64,000 bases of DNA from an uncultured Roseicyclus sp. Its GTDB lineage: Bacteria > Pseudomonadota > Alphaproteobacteria > Rhodobacterales > Rhodobacteraceae. The stretch lies in NCBI GenBank assembly GCA_947489665.1, contig CANLEH010000002.1, forward strand, positions 434,001 through 498,000, written 5' to 3'. Under the pieces are notes generated by a model, which did no database searches, was not told where the DNA came from, and saw only the letters and a list, made by a program, of their open reading frames with translations. A program made the position numbers and the translations under genes. This document shows positions 8,398 to 16,281 of the stretch, piece after piece. Positions within the stretch are counted from its first letter, which is position 1. The number at the start of each line of letters is the position of its first letter.

Positions 8398-8819
8398 TGG
8401 CGGTTGCACAAATGAACTGGGGGCGGATGCGATATCCGCTCACCGACGCCAGAATGTCAGAATTTTCCGAAGCGCTCGACCGCGTCTACCGCGCCGCTGA
8501 AACGCACCCGGGTTTCATCTGGCGCATCCCCGATCAAGATGCCGAACAGCAACTGCGCGACCTTGGAATGGATGAGAAGACCTCTGCAACTGTATCGGTC
8601 TGGACGGATGCAGACGCATTGCGCGACTACACCTTTTCCGGTCAGCATGGGTGCTTTCTCAACCGTGCGTCTGAGTGGTTTGAAGCCGTAGATGGACCGC
8701 AGTTGGTCCTTTGGCAGGTCGAGGCCACGGCAAAACCTACTTTTACCGACGCATTCAGACGTTTGAACTACCTCAAGACCCATGGAAACACGGCAGAGGG
8801 TTACGGGTGGCATGCGTAA
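8397..8819 (+). CDS. DUF3291 (dimeric alpha-beta barrel) protein
   Basis: 140 residues beginning MAVAQMNWGRMRYPLTDARM, the typical opening of DUF3291 proteins, followed by a PGFIWRI strand, a VSVWTDADALRDYTFSGQH segment and a C-terminal LVLWQVEATAKPTFTDAFRRLNYLK motif. The fold is expected to be a ferredoxin-like dimeric alpha-beta barrel related to antibiotic-biosynthesis monooxygenases and haem-degrading proteins. Biochemical role unknown. The start at 8397 overlaps the globin stop by one base. Co-translation with a haemoglobin and Tdm is unusual and suggests a redox or haem-linked accessory role in TMAO breakdown (inference). Confidence 0.85.
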   Translation: MAVAQMNWGRMRYPLTDARMSEFSEALDRVYRAAETHPGFIWRIPDQDAEQQLRDLGMDEKTSATVSVWTDADALRDYTFSGQHGCFLNRASEWFEAVDGPQLVLWQVEATAKPTFTDAFRRLNYLKTHGNTAEGYGWHA

Positions 8820-8880
8820 CAGATCCACCGACGATCAAGGCGCGCCCTGCCCCGACGCGACACCAATTCTGGACATGCCC

Positions 8881-8909
8881 CCAATTGCGAAACACACTAT
8901 CGCAATTGG
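8881..8909. terminator. Perfect 10-bp hairpin after the tdm-globin-DUF3291 unit
   Basis: CCAATTGCGA at 8881-8890 pairs perfectly with TCGCAATTGG at 8900-8909 across a 9-nt loop. It lies 62 nt after the DUF3291 stop and 22 nt before the next start. There is no T tract, so it may act as a 3' end stabiliser, a weak terminator or an operator for the following exported-protein genes. Confidence 0.5.
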
Positions 8910-8930
8910 ATTGAACCTAGGGATCAGCCT

Positions 8931-9314
8931 ATGAAAACTGCCTTGGCGACCGCCGCCGCTCTCCTATTCGCCACGCCTGCACTCGCGCAACCCGTGGCCG
9001 TCCAGCTCGACGCAGACGAAGTCACCGAGCTTCTCACCGGCAACACCGCCATCGGCGATTGGGAAGGCACACCCTACCGGCAGTATTTCGGCGAAGACGG
9101 CGTGACGCTTTTTGCACAGCCGGAGGCCCGCACCACGCGCGGCGAATGGCGCGTCGATCCCGAAAGTGACGAGTACCAAAGCATCTGGCCCGGCGATGCG
9201 GAGTGGGAGGGTTGGATCGTCATGGTCTGGATGAGCGAGTATTATTGGCTCAGCCGCTCGACCCCACCCACGGTCTTCGAGGTCGTGGAAGGCCAACAGT
9301 TGGTGGAGGAATGA
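8931..9314 (+). CDS. Small exported protein, unknown function
   Basis: 127 residues with a clear Sec signal peptide (MKTALATAAALLFATPALAQ, cleavage after about residue 19). The mature ~107 residues are acidic and Trp/Tyr-rich, with a GDWEGTPYRQYFGEDG segment and GWIVMVWMSEYYWLS near the end, resembling small periplasmic lipocalin-like or DUF domains without a confident family match. No cysteines. The stop overlaps the start of the following exported-protein gene (ATGA), so the two are co-translated. It lies between tdm and tmm, but a methylamine role is not shown. Confidence 0.72.
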   Translation: MKTALATAAALLFATPALAQPVAVQLDADEVTELLTGNTAIGDWEGTPYRQYFGEDGVTLFAQPEARTTRGEWRVDPESDEYQSIWPGDAEWEGWIVMVWMSEYYWLSRSTPPTVFEVVEGQQLVEE

Positions 9315-9739
9315 GGTGCGTGGCGGCGGCCCTCACGCTGACCCTAAGCGTCACTGCGGCCCAAGCCGACGGCTTCTGTGAAACTCTGGCCCGGTTGCAC
9401 GCAGATGCGGGCAACCCGGATGCAGGCGCCGTCACGGTCGCATTCCCCGACGCAACAGCGGCCGAGGCCTCCTGCCGTGCCGTTTTGGAACTGGGCGGCA
9501 TCCGGTCGCTTTCGTGCAATTGGGCGTTTGACTATCGGGCTGATGCGGCGCGCGTAGCCTTCGATCTACTTGCCTCCGAGATCACAGCCTGTGCCGGTGA
9601 TCCCATCGCAACGGAGGCTCCGGTCAATCATCCCGACAGCTATGACCTATTGTCCTTTGCCGGCGGCATAAGCGCCGCCCTGAAGGACAAGGCGGCGCTA
9701 CAGGAGACCCATGTGATCTTGCGTGTGCAGGCGGGTTGA
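9311..9739 (+). CDS. Small exported cysteine-containing protein
   Basis: 142 residues from the ATG at 9311 (4-nt overlap with the preceding stop). A signal peptide spans residues 1-20 (ending TAAQA). The mature part has four cysteines (FCETL, ASCRAV, SLSCNW, TACAGD) that could form two disulphides in the periplasm. The family is unrecognised. Longer versions beginning upstream would fuse unrelated sequence in front of the signal peptide and are rejected. Followed by a strong terminator-like region shared with convergent tmm. Confidence 0.7.
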   Translation: MRCVAAALTLTLSVTAAQADGFCETLARLHADAGNPDAGAVTVAFPDATAAEASCRAVLELGGIRSLSCNWAFDYRADAARVAFDLLASEITACAGDPIATEAPVNHPDSYDLLSFAGGISAALKDKAALQETHVILRVQAG

Positions 9740-9817
9740 GGGGTTAAGAAAAGGTAAACGAAAACAGCTTTATCGTTATTTTTCTGCTCCTTAACCCCTC
9801 TGCTCACGCGTGAGCAG
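9738..9817. terminator. Bidirectional terminator region between convergent genes
   Basis: Two structures fill the 83-bp gap between the exported-protein gene and tmm. An 11-bp inverted repeat (GAGGGGTTAAG at 9738-9748 with CTTAACCCCTC at 9790-9800) encloses an AT-rich loop with T runs. It is followed by an 18-bp perfect palindrome, CTGCTCACGCGTGAGCAG, at 9800-9817. Both are symmetric and so could terminate transcription from either side. Confidence 0.6.
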
Positions 9818-9822
9818 CCCCC

Positions 9823-11157
9823 TCAGTTCTGCAGATAAACCTCCAGGCTATCGTCCAGCGCATCCTTCCAAGGCGTGTGATGTTTGGGCGCCATCGTACC
9901 CGTGATCACCGACTTATAGCCGTTGTCGCGGAAGGTCATGATGCCCTTCTTCTTGTGGCCCTTCCATTCCTTGAACGCCATGCAGGCGCCCTCGACATCG
10001 AAGCTTGGGTAATCCGTCTCGGCGATCAATTCCTTGACGTAATCGCCCTGATACCAGATCGCGTCGTAATCATCCTCACCCGCATCCTCTCGCGCCTCGC
10101 GGTCCGCCACATCGGCCTCCATCGCCGCCCGATCCGGCAGCGCTATCTTGCCCATGATGACGTCGCGCACCCACCATGCCTGCGCGTCGAACATGTTGAA
10201 GGTGAACCACTGGTCCTGCATTCCAATGTAGAAGAGCGCCGGATTGTCGATGAAGGTCGTCCCCTTATAAAGCATCGCCGTTGCCAACCGGTTCGCCGTT
10301 TTCAATCGCAACTCATCGGCCATGAACGGGAAGTGGTGCTGGTACCCGGTGCACAGGATCACCGCATCCACCTCACGTCTTGACCCATCCTTAAAGTGCG
10401 CAGTCTTGCCTTCGAGCTTGGTCAACAGCGGCACCTCAGCCCAGTTCTCAGGCCAATTATACCCCATCGCCGCCGTCCGGTGGCTAACGGTGATGCTCTT
10501 CGCGCCGTACTTCCAGCATTGCGAACCAATGTCTTCCGCCGAATAGCTCGTGCCGATGATCAGAATATCCTGGCCCCTGAATTCCACCGCATCGCGGAAA
10601 TCATGGGCGTGCAGGACCCGGCCCTGAAAGCTCTCAAACCCGTCGAACTGCGGCACATTCGGCGTGGAGAAGTGCCCGGTGCAGCAAATCACATGATCGA
10701 ATTCCTCGGAATATACCCGGTCGCCCGGCAGATCCTTCACCGTGACCGTGAACATGCCGTCCGCAAAGCTCACATTCTTGACCGCCGTCTCGAACCGGAT
10801 CCAGTCGCGCACGCCCGCTTTCTTCACACGGCCTTCGATATAATCGAATAACACAGCACGGGGTGGGTAGCTGGCGATCTGTTTGCCAAAATGCTCCTCA
10901 AACGAATAATCGGCAAATTCCAACCCTTCCTTCGGACCGTTAGACCAGAGGTAGCGATACATCGAGCCATGCACCGGCTCGCCGTATTGATCGAGCCCCG
11001 TCCGCCAGGTGTAGTTCCACAACCCGCCCCAATTAGCCTGTTTCTCGAAACAGACGATTTCGGGGATATCCTCCCCATTGTTGGCTGCCGATTGGAACGC
11101 ACGAAGCTGTGCAAGGCCAGACGGGCCCGCTCCGAGGACTGCAATTCTCTTGGTCAT
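9823..11157 (-). CDS. tmm: Trimethylamine monooxygenase (bacterial FMO)
   Basis: 444 residues. Tmm is a flavin monooxygenase that oxidises trimethylamine to TMAO with NADPH and O2 in the cytoplasm. Motifs: FAD Rossmann GAGPSG at 9-14; the bait sequence [13 protein letters not shown] and [14 protein letters not shown] typical of the Tmm branch; the FMO fingerprint [11 protein letters not shown] near residue 190; and a second nucleotide site GTSYSAED. Length and C-terminus ([18 protein letters not shown]) fit marine Roseobacter Tmm. It is transcribed opposite to tdm and next to gmaS, the pair used as markers of methylated-amine use. The start ATG at 11157 follows a GGGGAAC patch. Confidence 0.95.
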   Translation of the reverse strand: MTKRIAVLGAGPSGLAQLRAFQSAANNGEDIPEIVCFEKQANWGGLWNYTWRTGLDQYGEPVHGSMYRYLWSNGPKEGLEFADYSFEEHFGKQIASYPPRAVLFDYIEGRVKKAGVRDWIRFETAVKNVSFADGMFTVTVKDLPGDRVYSEEFDHVICCTGHFSTPNVPQFDGFESFQGRVLHAHDFRDAVEFRGQDILIIGTSYSAEDIGSQCWKYGAKSITVSHRTAAMGYNWPENWAEVPLLTKLEGKTAHFKDGSRREVDAVILCTGYQHHFPFMADELRLKTANRLATAMLYKGTTFIDNPALFYIGMQDQWFTFNMFDAQAWWVRDVIMGKIALPDRAAMEADVADREAREDAGEDDYDAIWYQGDYVKELIAETDYPSFDVEGACMAFKEWKGHKKKGIMTFRDNGYKSVITGTMAPKHHTPWKDALDDSLEVYLQN

Positions 11158-11300
11158 ATCGTTCCCCTGTCTGGTGCATTTTCGGTGGATACAGGGTTCA
11201 GATTATTTTCCCTTCCGTCAATAAATATTAACACTGAGAAACATCGAACTTTGGCTTGGCCGAAAATTCTTGTTAATCTGTAAGGCATGGGAAACGCAGA

Positions 11301-11699
11301 ATGAACACAACAAGACCGCCATTCATGTTCTGGGCCATCGCTGGTGTTGGTTTGATCTGGAACTTGCTCGGGTGCTGGAACTACATCCTGCAAACCGACC
11401 CCAACGCAGTCGCGCAAATGTCTGAGGTTTACCAGCTCGTGATTGGGAACCGTCCCGCATGGGCAACTGCCGGGTTTGCGGTCTCTGTCTTTTGCGGTGC
11501 GGTTGGATGCATCTTGCTGCTCCTCCGGCGACATGTCGCCCTAGCGCTGTTTGTGCTGTCGCTACTGGGAAGCCTTGCGATATTCTACTTCTCATACAGG
11601 GTTCTGGGATTTGACCCTGCAACCGTGTCCGCTTTGGCAATGTCCACTGCGCTGTTGGGCTTTGCCTATGTCAGCGCGCGGCGCGGTTGGCTCAGATAA
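11301..11699 (+). CDS. Small four-helix membrane protein
   Basis: 132 residues with four hydrophobic segments (about 8-30, 53-75, 79-97 and 103-125) and a positively charged C-terminus (ARRGWLR). Pattern FMFWAIAGVGLIWNLLGCWNYILQT at the start is seen in small uncharacterised alphaproteobacterial membrane proteins, sometimes loosely named sugar transporters. It is divergent from tmm and convergent with gmaS, so it stands alone inside the methylamine cluster with its own promoter in 11158-11300. Function unknown; it could be a small transporter or a membrane accessory. Confidence 0.72.
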   Translation: MNTTRPPFMFWAIAGVGLIWNLLGCWNYILQTDPNAVAQMSEVYQLVIGNRPAWATAGFAVSVFCGAVGCILLLLRRHVALALFVLSLLGSLAIFYFSYRVLGFDPATVSALAMSTALLGFAYVSARRGWLR

Positions 11700-11702
11700 A
11701 AG

Positions 11703-11750
11703 AGCGCGCCCCGGCAGGCCGAGACGCGCTGATTGTCCGGCTTGTCGGAC
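11703..11750. terminator. Tandem hairpins between convergent genes
   Basis: Two adjacent stem-loops separate the four-helix protein gene and gmaS. The first pairs AGCGCG at 11703-11708 with CGCGCT at 11725-11730 and has an inner CGGC/GCCG stem. The second pairs GTCCG at 11735-11739 with CGGAC at 11746-11750. Their position between convergent stops suggests bidirectional termination. Confidence 0.55.
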
Positions 11751-11751
11751 C

Positions 11752-13080
11752 CTAAATGTCCAACGTATTGTCCTTTTCCCACTGACTGAAATGTGAGACG
11801 TAAGAGTTCCATTCCTGCATCTTCATCTTCAGATAGGCAGCGCTGAACTCATCCCCCATGGCGGCTTTCAGTCCCTTGTCCTTGTCGTATTCACGCAAGG
11901 CGTCGAGCAGGTTCAGCGGTAGTTTGGGGGCACCGCGCACCTTGTGACCTTCGGCGTACATGTCGATGTCATAGCGTTTGCCGGGATCGGCTTCAGAACG
12001 AATACCCGAGAGGCCTGCCGCGATGATGACGGCCTGCAAGAGGTACGGGTTCGCCGCACCGTCCGGCAGGCGGAGCTCAAAGCGACCTGGGCCCGGCACA
12101 CGGACCATGTGGGTGCGGTTGTTGCCCGTCCAAGTCACCGTGTTCGGCGCCCAGGTCGCGCCCGACATCGTGCGCGGCGCGTTGATGCGCTTGTAGCTGT
12201 TGACTGTAGGGTTGGTGATCGCCGCAAGCGCGCTCGCGTGCTTCATGATGCCGCCGAGGAAGTGTTTGCCACGCTCAGACAGTCCGACCTCACCTGTCGG
12301 ACCATCACCTTCACCCGCGAAGACATTGGTCTTCGCTTTGTCGCCCGGCGCATCCCAGACCGAGATATGGGCGTGGCAGCCATTGCCGGTGAGGCCCTCA
12401 ACAGGCTTCGGCATGAAGGTGGCGCGGAAGCCGTGCTTTTCGGCGACGGATTTGGTCATGAATTTGAAGAAGGAATGCTTGTCAGCGGTCTTCAGCGCGT
12501 CATCGAATTCCCAGTTCATCTCAAACTGGCCATTCGCGTCCTCATGGTCGTTCTGGTACGGGCCCCAGCCAAGCTCCAGCATGTAGTCGCAGATCTCGCG
12601 CACCACGTCGTAGCGGCGCATCACGGCCTGTTGGTCGTAACAAGGCTTCTCGGCCGTGTCGAAAGGGTCAGAGATTTGCGAGCCATCAGGGGTCAGCAGG
12701 AAGTACTCCGCCTCGATGCCGGTCTTCACGTGCAGACCCTCGGCGGCGGCCTCATCGATCAGGCGGCGCAGGACGTTGCGGGGCGCTTGGGCGACATCTT
12801 CGTCTTCCATCACGCAATTGCCCGCAACCCAAGCCACCTCGGGCTTCCACGGCAATTGGATCACTGAGGAGGGGTCCGGCACGGCCAGCATGTCAGGGTG
12901 TGCAGGCGTCATGTCGAGCCAAGTCGCAAAGCCTGCGAAACCCGCACCGTCGGCTTGCATATCGGCAATCGCTTGCGCCGGGACCAGCTTGGCGCGCTGC
13001 CCGCCGAAGAGGTCGGTGAAGGAGATCATGAAGTATTTGACGCCGTTGTCCTTGGCGAATTTGGCCAGATCAATGGTCAT
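11752..13080 (-). CDS. gmaS: Gamma-glutamylmethylamide synthetase
   Basis: 442 residues of the glutamine-synthetase fold. GmaS ligates methylamine to glutamate with ATP, the entry step of the indirect methylamine pathway. Visible: an N-terminal beta-grasp with KYFMISFTDLFGGQRAKLVP, metal-site Glu region GIEAEYFLL, NDHEDANGQFEMNW, GNGCHAHISVWD and the PGPGRFELRLPDGAANPYLL segment, all fitting the GlnT/GmaS branch rather than housekeeping GlnA (no adenylylation tyrosine loop). It is last in the mgsABC-gmaS run on this strand. An AGGGAAC ribosome site precedes the ATG. Confidence 0.94.
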   Translation of the reverse strand: MTIDLAKFAKDNGVKYFMISFTDLFGGQRAKLVPAQAIADMQADGAGFAGFATWLDMTPAHPDMLAVPDPSSVIQLPWKPEVAWVAGNCVMEDEDVAQAPRNVLRRLIDEAAAEGLHVKTGIEAEYFLLTPDGSQISDPFDTAEKPCYDQQAVMRRYDVVREICDYMLELGWGPYQNDHEDANGQFEMNWEFDDALKTADKHSFFKFMTKSVAEKHGFRATFMPKPVEGLTGNGCHAHISVWDAPGDKAKTNVFAGEGDGPTGEVGLSERGKHFLGGIMKHASALAAITNPTVNSYKRINAPRTMSGATWAPNTVTWTGNNRTHMVRVPGPGRFELRLPDGAANPYLLQAVIIAAGLSGIRSEADPGKRYDIDMYAEGHKVRGAPKLPLNLLDALREYDKDKGLKAAMGDEFSAAYLKMKMQEWNSYVSHFSQWEKDNTLDI

Positions 13081-13128
13081 GTGTCTGTTCCCTGTGGTGG
13101 TCTTTTATATCGTCTTTTCAATGGCGAA

Positions 13129-13154
13129 GGGCGCGACGTTCAACCGCCGCGCCC
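13129..13154 (-). promoter_or_regulatory. Intergenic hairpin between mgsC and gmaS
   Basis: GGGCGCG at 13129-13135 pairs with CGCGCCC at 13148-13154. It sits in the 85-nt gap between the mgsC stop and gmaS start in an otherwise tight operon, without a T tract. It may stabilise or attenuate the gmaS message relative to mgs. Confidence 0.4.
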
Positions 13155-13165
13155 CTGCGCTGGTG

Positions 13166-14512
13166 TTAGTAGCTTGTACCCGATTTGCCGGGGTACCAAT
13201 CGGTGCCCGCCAGTGGGATCCGCGCCATTGCGGCCGCCTCCATCGTCAGTGCGCAGAGATCCTCAGGCTCCAGATTGTGGAGGTGGTTCTTGCCGCAGGC
13301 CCGCGCGATGGTTTGCGCTTCCAGCGTCATCACTTTGAGGTAATTGTTGAGCCTGCGCCCGCCCTCAATCGGGTCGAACCGCGCCATCAGCTCCGGGTCT
13401 TGGGTGGTGATGCCGGCAGGGTCGTTGCCCTCGTGCCAGTCATCATAGGCGCCTGCGGTGGTGCCAAGCTTCTGATACTCGTCTTCCCAGCGCGGGTCGT
13501 TGTCACCCAGCGCAATCAGGGCCGCGGTCCCGATGGCCACCGCGTCCGCACCAAGCGCCATGCACTTGGCCACATCCGCCCCGGTGCGCACGCCGCCCGA
13601 GACGACAAGCTGCACTTCGCGGTGCATGCCAAGGTCCTGCAACGCACGGACGGCTTCGCGGATACAGGCCAGGATCGGCTGGCCAACATGTTCGATGAAC
13701 ACATCCTGCGTGGCCGCCGTGCCGCCCTGCATGCCGTCCAGAACCACCACGTCAGCCCCAGCTTTCACCGCGAGTGTCGTATCGAAATAGGGCCGCGCGC
13801 CGCCAACTTTGATGTAGATTGGCACCTTCCACGAAGTGATCTCGCGCAGCTCCAGGATCTTGATCTCAAGATCATCGGGTCCGGTCCAATCGGGGTGACG
13901 ACAGGCGGAGCGTTGGTCGATACCCTTGGGCAGGTTGCGCATTTCAGCCACGCGGTCGGAGATCTTCTGCCCCAGAAGCATTCCGCCACCACCGGGCTTC
14001 GCGCCCTGCCCCACGACAACCTCAATGGCGTCGGCTTTGCGCAGATCGTCGGGGTTCATGCCGTAGCGTGACGGCAGGTATTGATAGACCAGCTTGTTGG
14101 AGTGGCCGCGTTCTTCGGGTGTCATGCCGCCGTCGCCGGTGGTGGTCGACGTGCCCGCGAGGGTCGCACCACGGCCAAGGGCCTCTTTCGCGGGGCCGGA
14201 CAGGGCGCCGAAGGACATGCCTGCTATAGTGATCGGAATGTCTAGCTCAATCGGGTTTTCCGCGTGCCGTGTGCCGAGGGTCACGGAGGTTTCGCACTTC
14301 TCACGATACCCCTCGAGCGGGTAACGAGAGATTGACGCGCCGAGGAAAAGCAAGTCGTCGAAATGCGGCACCTTGCGCTTCGCGCCGCCGCCCCGGATGT
14401 CGTAGATGCCAGTCGCAGCCGCGCGCCGGATTTCGGCATTGATGCTCTGGCTAAACGTGGCGGATTGGATCGGCGTGGTCCGAGGGATGCCGTTTGATTT
14501 CACGTCTTTCAC
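13166..14512 (-). CDS. mgsC: N-methylglutamate synthase subunit MgsC (GltB FMN-domain-like)
   Basis: 448 residues from the GTG at 14512, which has AAGGGGG 7 nt upstream directly after the mgsB stop; longer forms would run through mgsB in another frame. It matches the synthase domain of glutamate synthase: MSFGALSGPAKEALGRGA, GQGAKPGGGGMLLGQKIS, IKVGGARPYFDTT, DGMQGGTAATQ and SGGVRTGADVAKCMALGADAVAIGT (FMN-phosphate site). In N-methylglutamate synthase this subunit does the flavin-dependent condensation, while MgsA and MgsB supply the amidotransferase and beta-helix parts. Order mgsA-mgsB-mgsC-gmaS. Confidence 0.93.
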   Translation of the reverse strand: MKDVKSNGIPRTTPIQSATFSQSINAEIRRAAATGIYDIRGGGAKRKVPHFDDLLFLGASISRYPLEGYREKCETSVTLGTRHAENPIELDIPITIAGMSFGALSGPAKEALGRGATLAGTSTTTGDGGMTPEERGHSNKLVYQYLPSRYGMNPDDLRKADAIEVVVGQGAKPGGGGMLLGQKISDRVAEMRNLPKGIDQRSACRHPDWTGPDDLEIKILELREITSWKVPIYIKVGGARPYFDTTLAVKAGADVVVLDGMQGGTAATQDVFIEHVGQPILACIREAVRALQDLGMHREVQLVVSGGVRTGADVAKCMALGADAVAIGTAALIALGDNDPRWEDEYQKLGTTAGAYDDWHEGNDPAGITTQDPELMARFDPIEGGRRLNNYLKVMTLEAQTIARACGKNHLHNLEPEDLCALTMEAAAMARIPLAGTDWYPGKSGTSY

Positions 14513-14522
14513 GACCGCCCCC

Positions 14523-15200
14523 TTAATACGCGTTGTCGATGTTGAAATTATAAAGCGTTCTGGCCGAGCCGTAACGCTTGAACTCTTCCGGCTTGGCATC
14601 GCAGCCGCCCCGTTCCAGCAAGTCGGCGAGAAGCTCCAGATGTTCAGGCCGCATCTCTTTCTCGATACAGTCCGCACCAAGTGATTTGACGGAGCCGCGC
14701 ACGAAAAGCCGCGCCTCGTAGATCGAGTCGCCGAGCGCGTCACCCGCATCACCGCAAACCACGAGGTTTCCGGACTGTGCCATGAACGCGGACATATGGC
14801 CGACACTGCCGTGCACGACGATGTCGATGCCCTTCATGGAAATCCCGCAACGCGACGAGGCATTGCCCTTGATCACAAGCGTGCCGCCATTGCCGGTCGC
14901 GCCCGCGTACTGCGAGGCATCGCCTTCGATCACGACAGTGCCGCTCATCATGTTTTCCGCTACACCGGGGCCCGCAGAGCCATGCACATGCACCGTCGCC
15001 TGCTTGTTCATGCCAGCGCAGTAGTAGCCGGTGGAGCCCTTCACATTCACTTCGATGGGCGCATCAAGCCCAACGGCGATGGCATGGCTTCCTTTGGGGT
15101 TCACTATGTCCCAAACCGTTTGGTTGGTCTGTTCGGACTGCGCGTGAAGCGCGGAGTTCAAGGCGCGGAGGCCCTCTGCCTCGAGGTCGAAGGTCTGCAT
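14523..15200 (-). CDS. mgsB: N-methylglutamate synthase subunit MgsB (GXGXG domain)
   Basis: 225 residues from the ATG at 15200, one base after the mgsA stop. The sequence is a right-handed beta-helix of GXGXG repeats as in the C-terminal domain of glutamate synthase (STGYYCAGM, GSAGPGVAEN, GDASQYAGATGNGGT, GNASSRCGISMKG, GDAGDALGDS). In the complex it is structural and joins the amidotransferase and FMN subunits. Spacing of 1 nt to mgsA and 10 nt to mgsC supports equal expression. Confidence 0.92.
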   Translation of the reverse strand: MQTFDLEAEGLRALNSALHAQSEQTNQTVWDIVNPKGSHAIAVGLDAPIEVNVKGSTGYYCAGMNKQATVHVHGSAGPGVAENMMSGTVVIEGDASQYAGATGNGGTLVIKGNASSRCGISMKGIDIVVHGSVGHMSAFMAQSGNLVVCGDAGDALGDSIYEARLFVRGSVKSLGADCIEKEMRPEHLELLADLLERGGCDAKPEEFKRYGSARTLYNFNIDNAY

Positions 15201-15201
15201 C

Positions 15202-16098
15202 TTAGTGATTCCAGAAGTAGACGGTTGCGGGTTCAGGCTCCCAAACCCGCGCATCCTCGATGCCGGGCAGGTTCACCAAGGCGCGGTATTCGCTGCCGAA
15301 GGCGACATATTGGTCTGTTTCGGCCATGACGGCGGGCTTGCACGCGATGGGGTCGCGGACAACGCCGAAGCCATCCTTGGTGCCAACTACGAACGTGAAG
15401 AACCCGTCCAGATCGTCGAGGCTGCTTTCGAGCGCCTCACCAAGCGTCGCGCCGTTTTGCATTTTCCAGGTCAGATAGGCGGCTGCCACTTCGCTGTCGT
15501 TCTCGGTTTCGATGTGAACTCCTTCGCGGCGCAGTTTGCGACGCAGCGAGTTGTGGTTCGAAAGCGATCCGTTGTGCACCAGGCACTGATCCGCGCCGGT
15601 GTTGAACGGGTGTGCGCCCATGGTTGTCACCGCCGATTCGGTAGCCATGCGGGTGTGGCCGATGCCGTGGCTTCCGCCCATCTGCGCAACCTCAAAGCGG
15701 GCTGCCACATCTTTGGGCAGTCCAACTTCTTTGTAAATCTCGAGGATGTCGCCCGTGCTCATCACCCGGATCGAGCTGTCCATCTCACGCAGAGCTGCGC
15801 GGGCCTCAGACACTTTTTCGGCGGGCATTTCCAGAACGGCATGGGTGTCTTTTCGGCGCAGCAATACCGGTGCCTCGATTGCATTTGACAGGGCATCTGC
15901 CAGCCCATCAAATGCCGCCTCAGCATCGTCCGATTGGATGGTCAACTTCCCGTTAGCATTTGATTCTTCGCTATAAATCGCAATGCCTGCACTATCCGGC
16001 CCACGATCCGTCATGGTGATCAGCATATCTGTCAGCATGGTGCCCAATTCAGGCTCAAGTGACTTGTCTTTCAAAAAAAGCCCGACGATCCCGCACAT
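15202..16098 (-). CDS. mgsA: N-methylglutamate synthase subunit MgsA (class II amidotransferase-like)
   Basis: 298 residues starting MCGIVGLF, so Cys2 is the N-terminal nucleophile of a class II glutamine amidotransferase after Met removal. Other family signs: DRGPDSAG, GIGHTRMATES, HPFNTGADQCLVHNGSLSNH and the FGSEYRAL segment. In the methylamine pathway this subunit acts on gamma-glutamylmethylamide, releasing methylamine into the N-methylglutamate synthase complex. First gene of the mgsABC-gmaS operon; AGGGAGG ribosome site upstream. Confidence 0.93.
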   Translation of the reverse strand: MCGIVGLFLKDKSLEPELGTMLTDMLITMTDRGPDSAGIAIYSEESNANGKLTIQSDDAEAAFDGLADALSNAIEAPVLLRRKDTHAVLEMPAEKVSEARAALREMDSSIRVMSTGDILEIYKEVGLPKDVAARFEVAQMGGSHGIGHTRMATESAVTTMGAHPFNTGADQCLVHNGSLSNHNSLRRKLRREGVHIETENDSEVAAAYLTWKMQNGATLGEALESSLDDLDGFFTFVVGTKDGFGVVRDPIACKPAVMAETDQYVAFGSEYRALVNLPGIEDARVWEPEPATVYFWNH

Positions 16099-16246
16099 GG
16101 CGACGCCTCCCTTTCCGGCCCTCGCATTCTCGACTCAGACGCTAGCACCAAATTCGCGAACACGACAACCGTCAGGAAACTTTTTTTCACCTAGGGCAAA
16201 AAATCCTTTGGAGATACTGAGCGACCATGTTTCATTTCCGGCGTGC

Positions 16247-16258
16247 TTTCGCGCGAAA
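16247..16258. promoter_or_regulatory. Palindrome in the mgsA-amt divergent promoter region
   Basis: TTTCGCGCGAAA is a 12-bp perfect palindrome 23 bp before the amt ATG. A GATAAT -10-like hexamer lies at 16271-16276. Together they occupy the 183-bp region between divergent mgsA and amt and could hold a shared operator. I found no clear sigma-54 GG-N10-GC element. Confidence 0.45.
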
Positions 16259-16281
16259 CAGACAACACTTGATAATACTAC

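Noticed and set aside
12656-14071. Open frame antisense to gmaS/mgsC
   Set aside because: No ribosome site or family; it spans two genuine genes on the other strand.
16099-16281. Sigma-54 promoter for amt
   Set aside because: I could not find a GG-N10-GC element with acceptable flanks.
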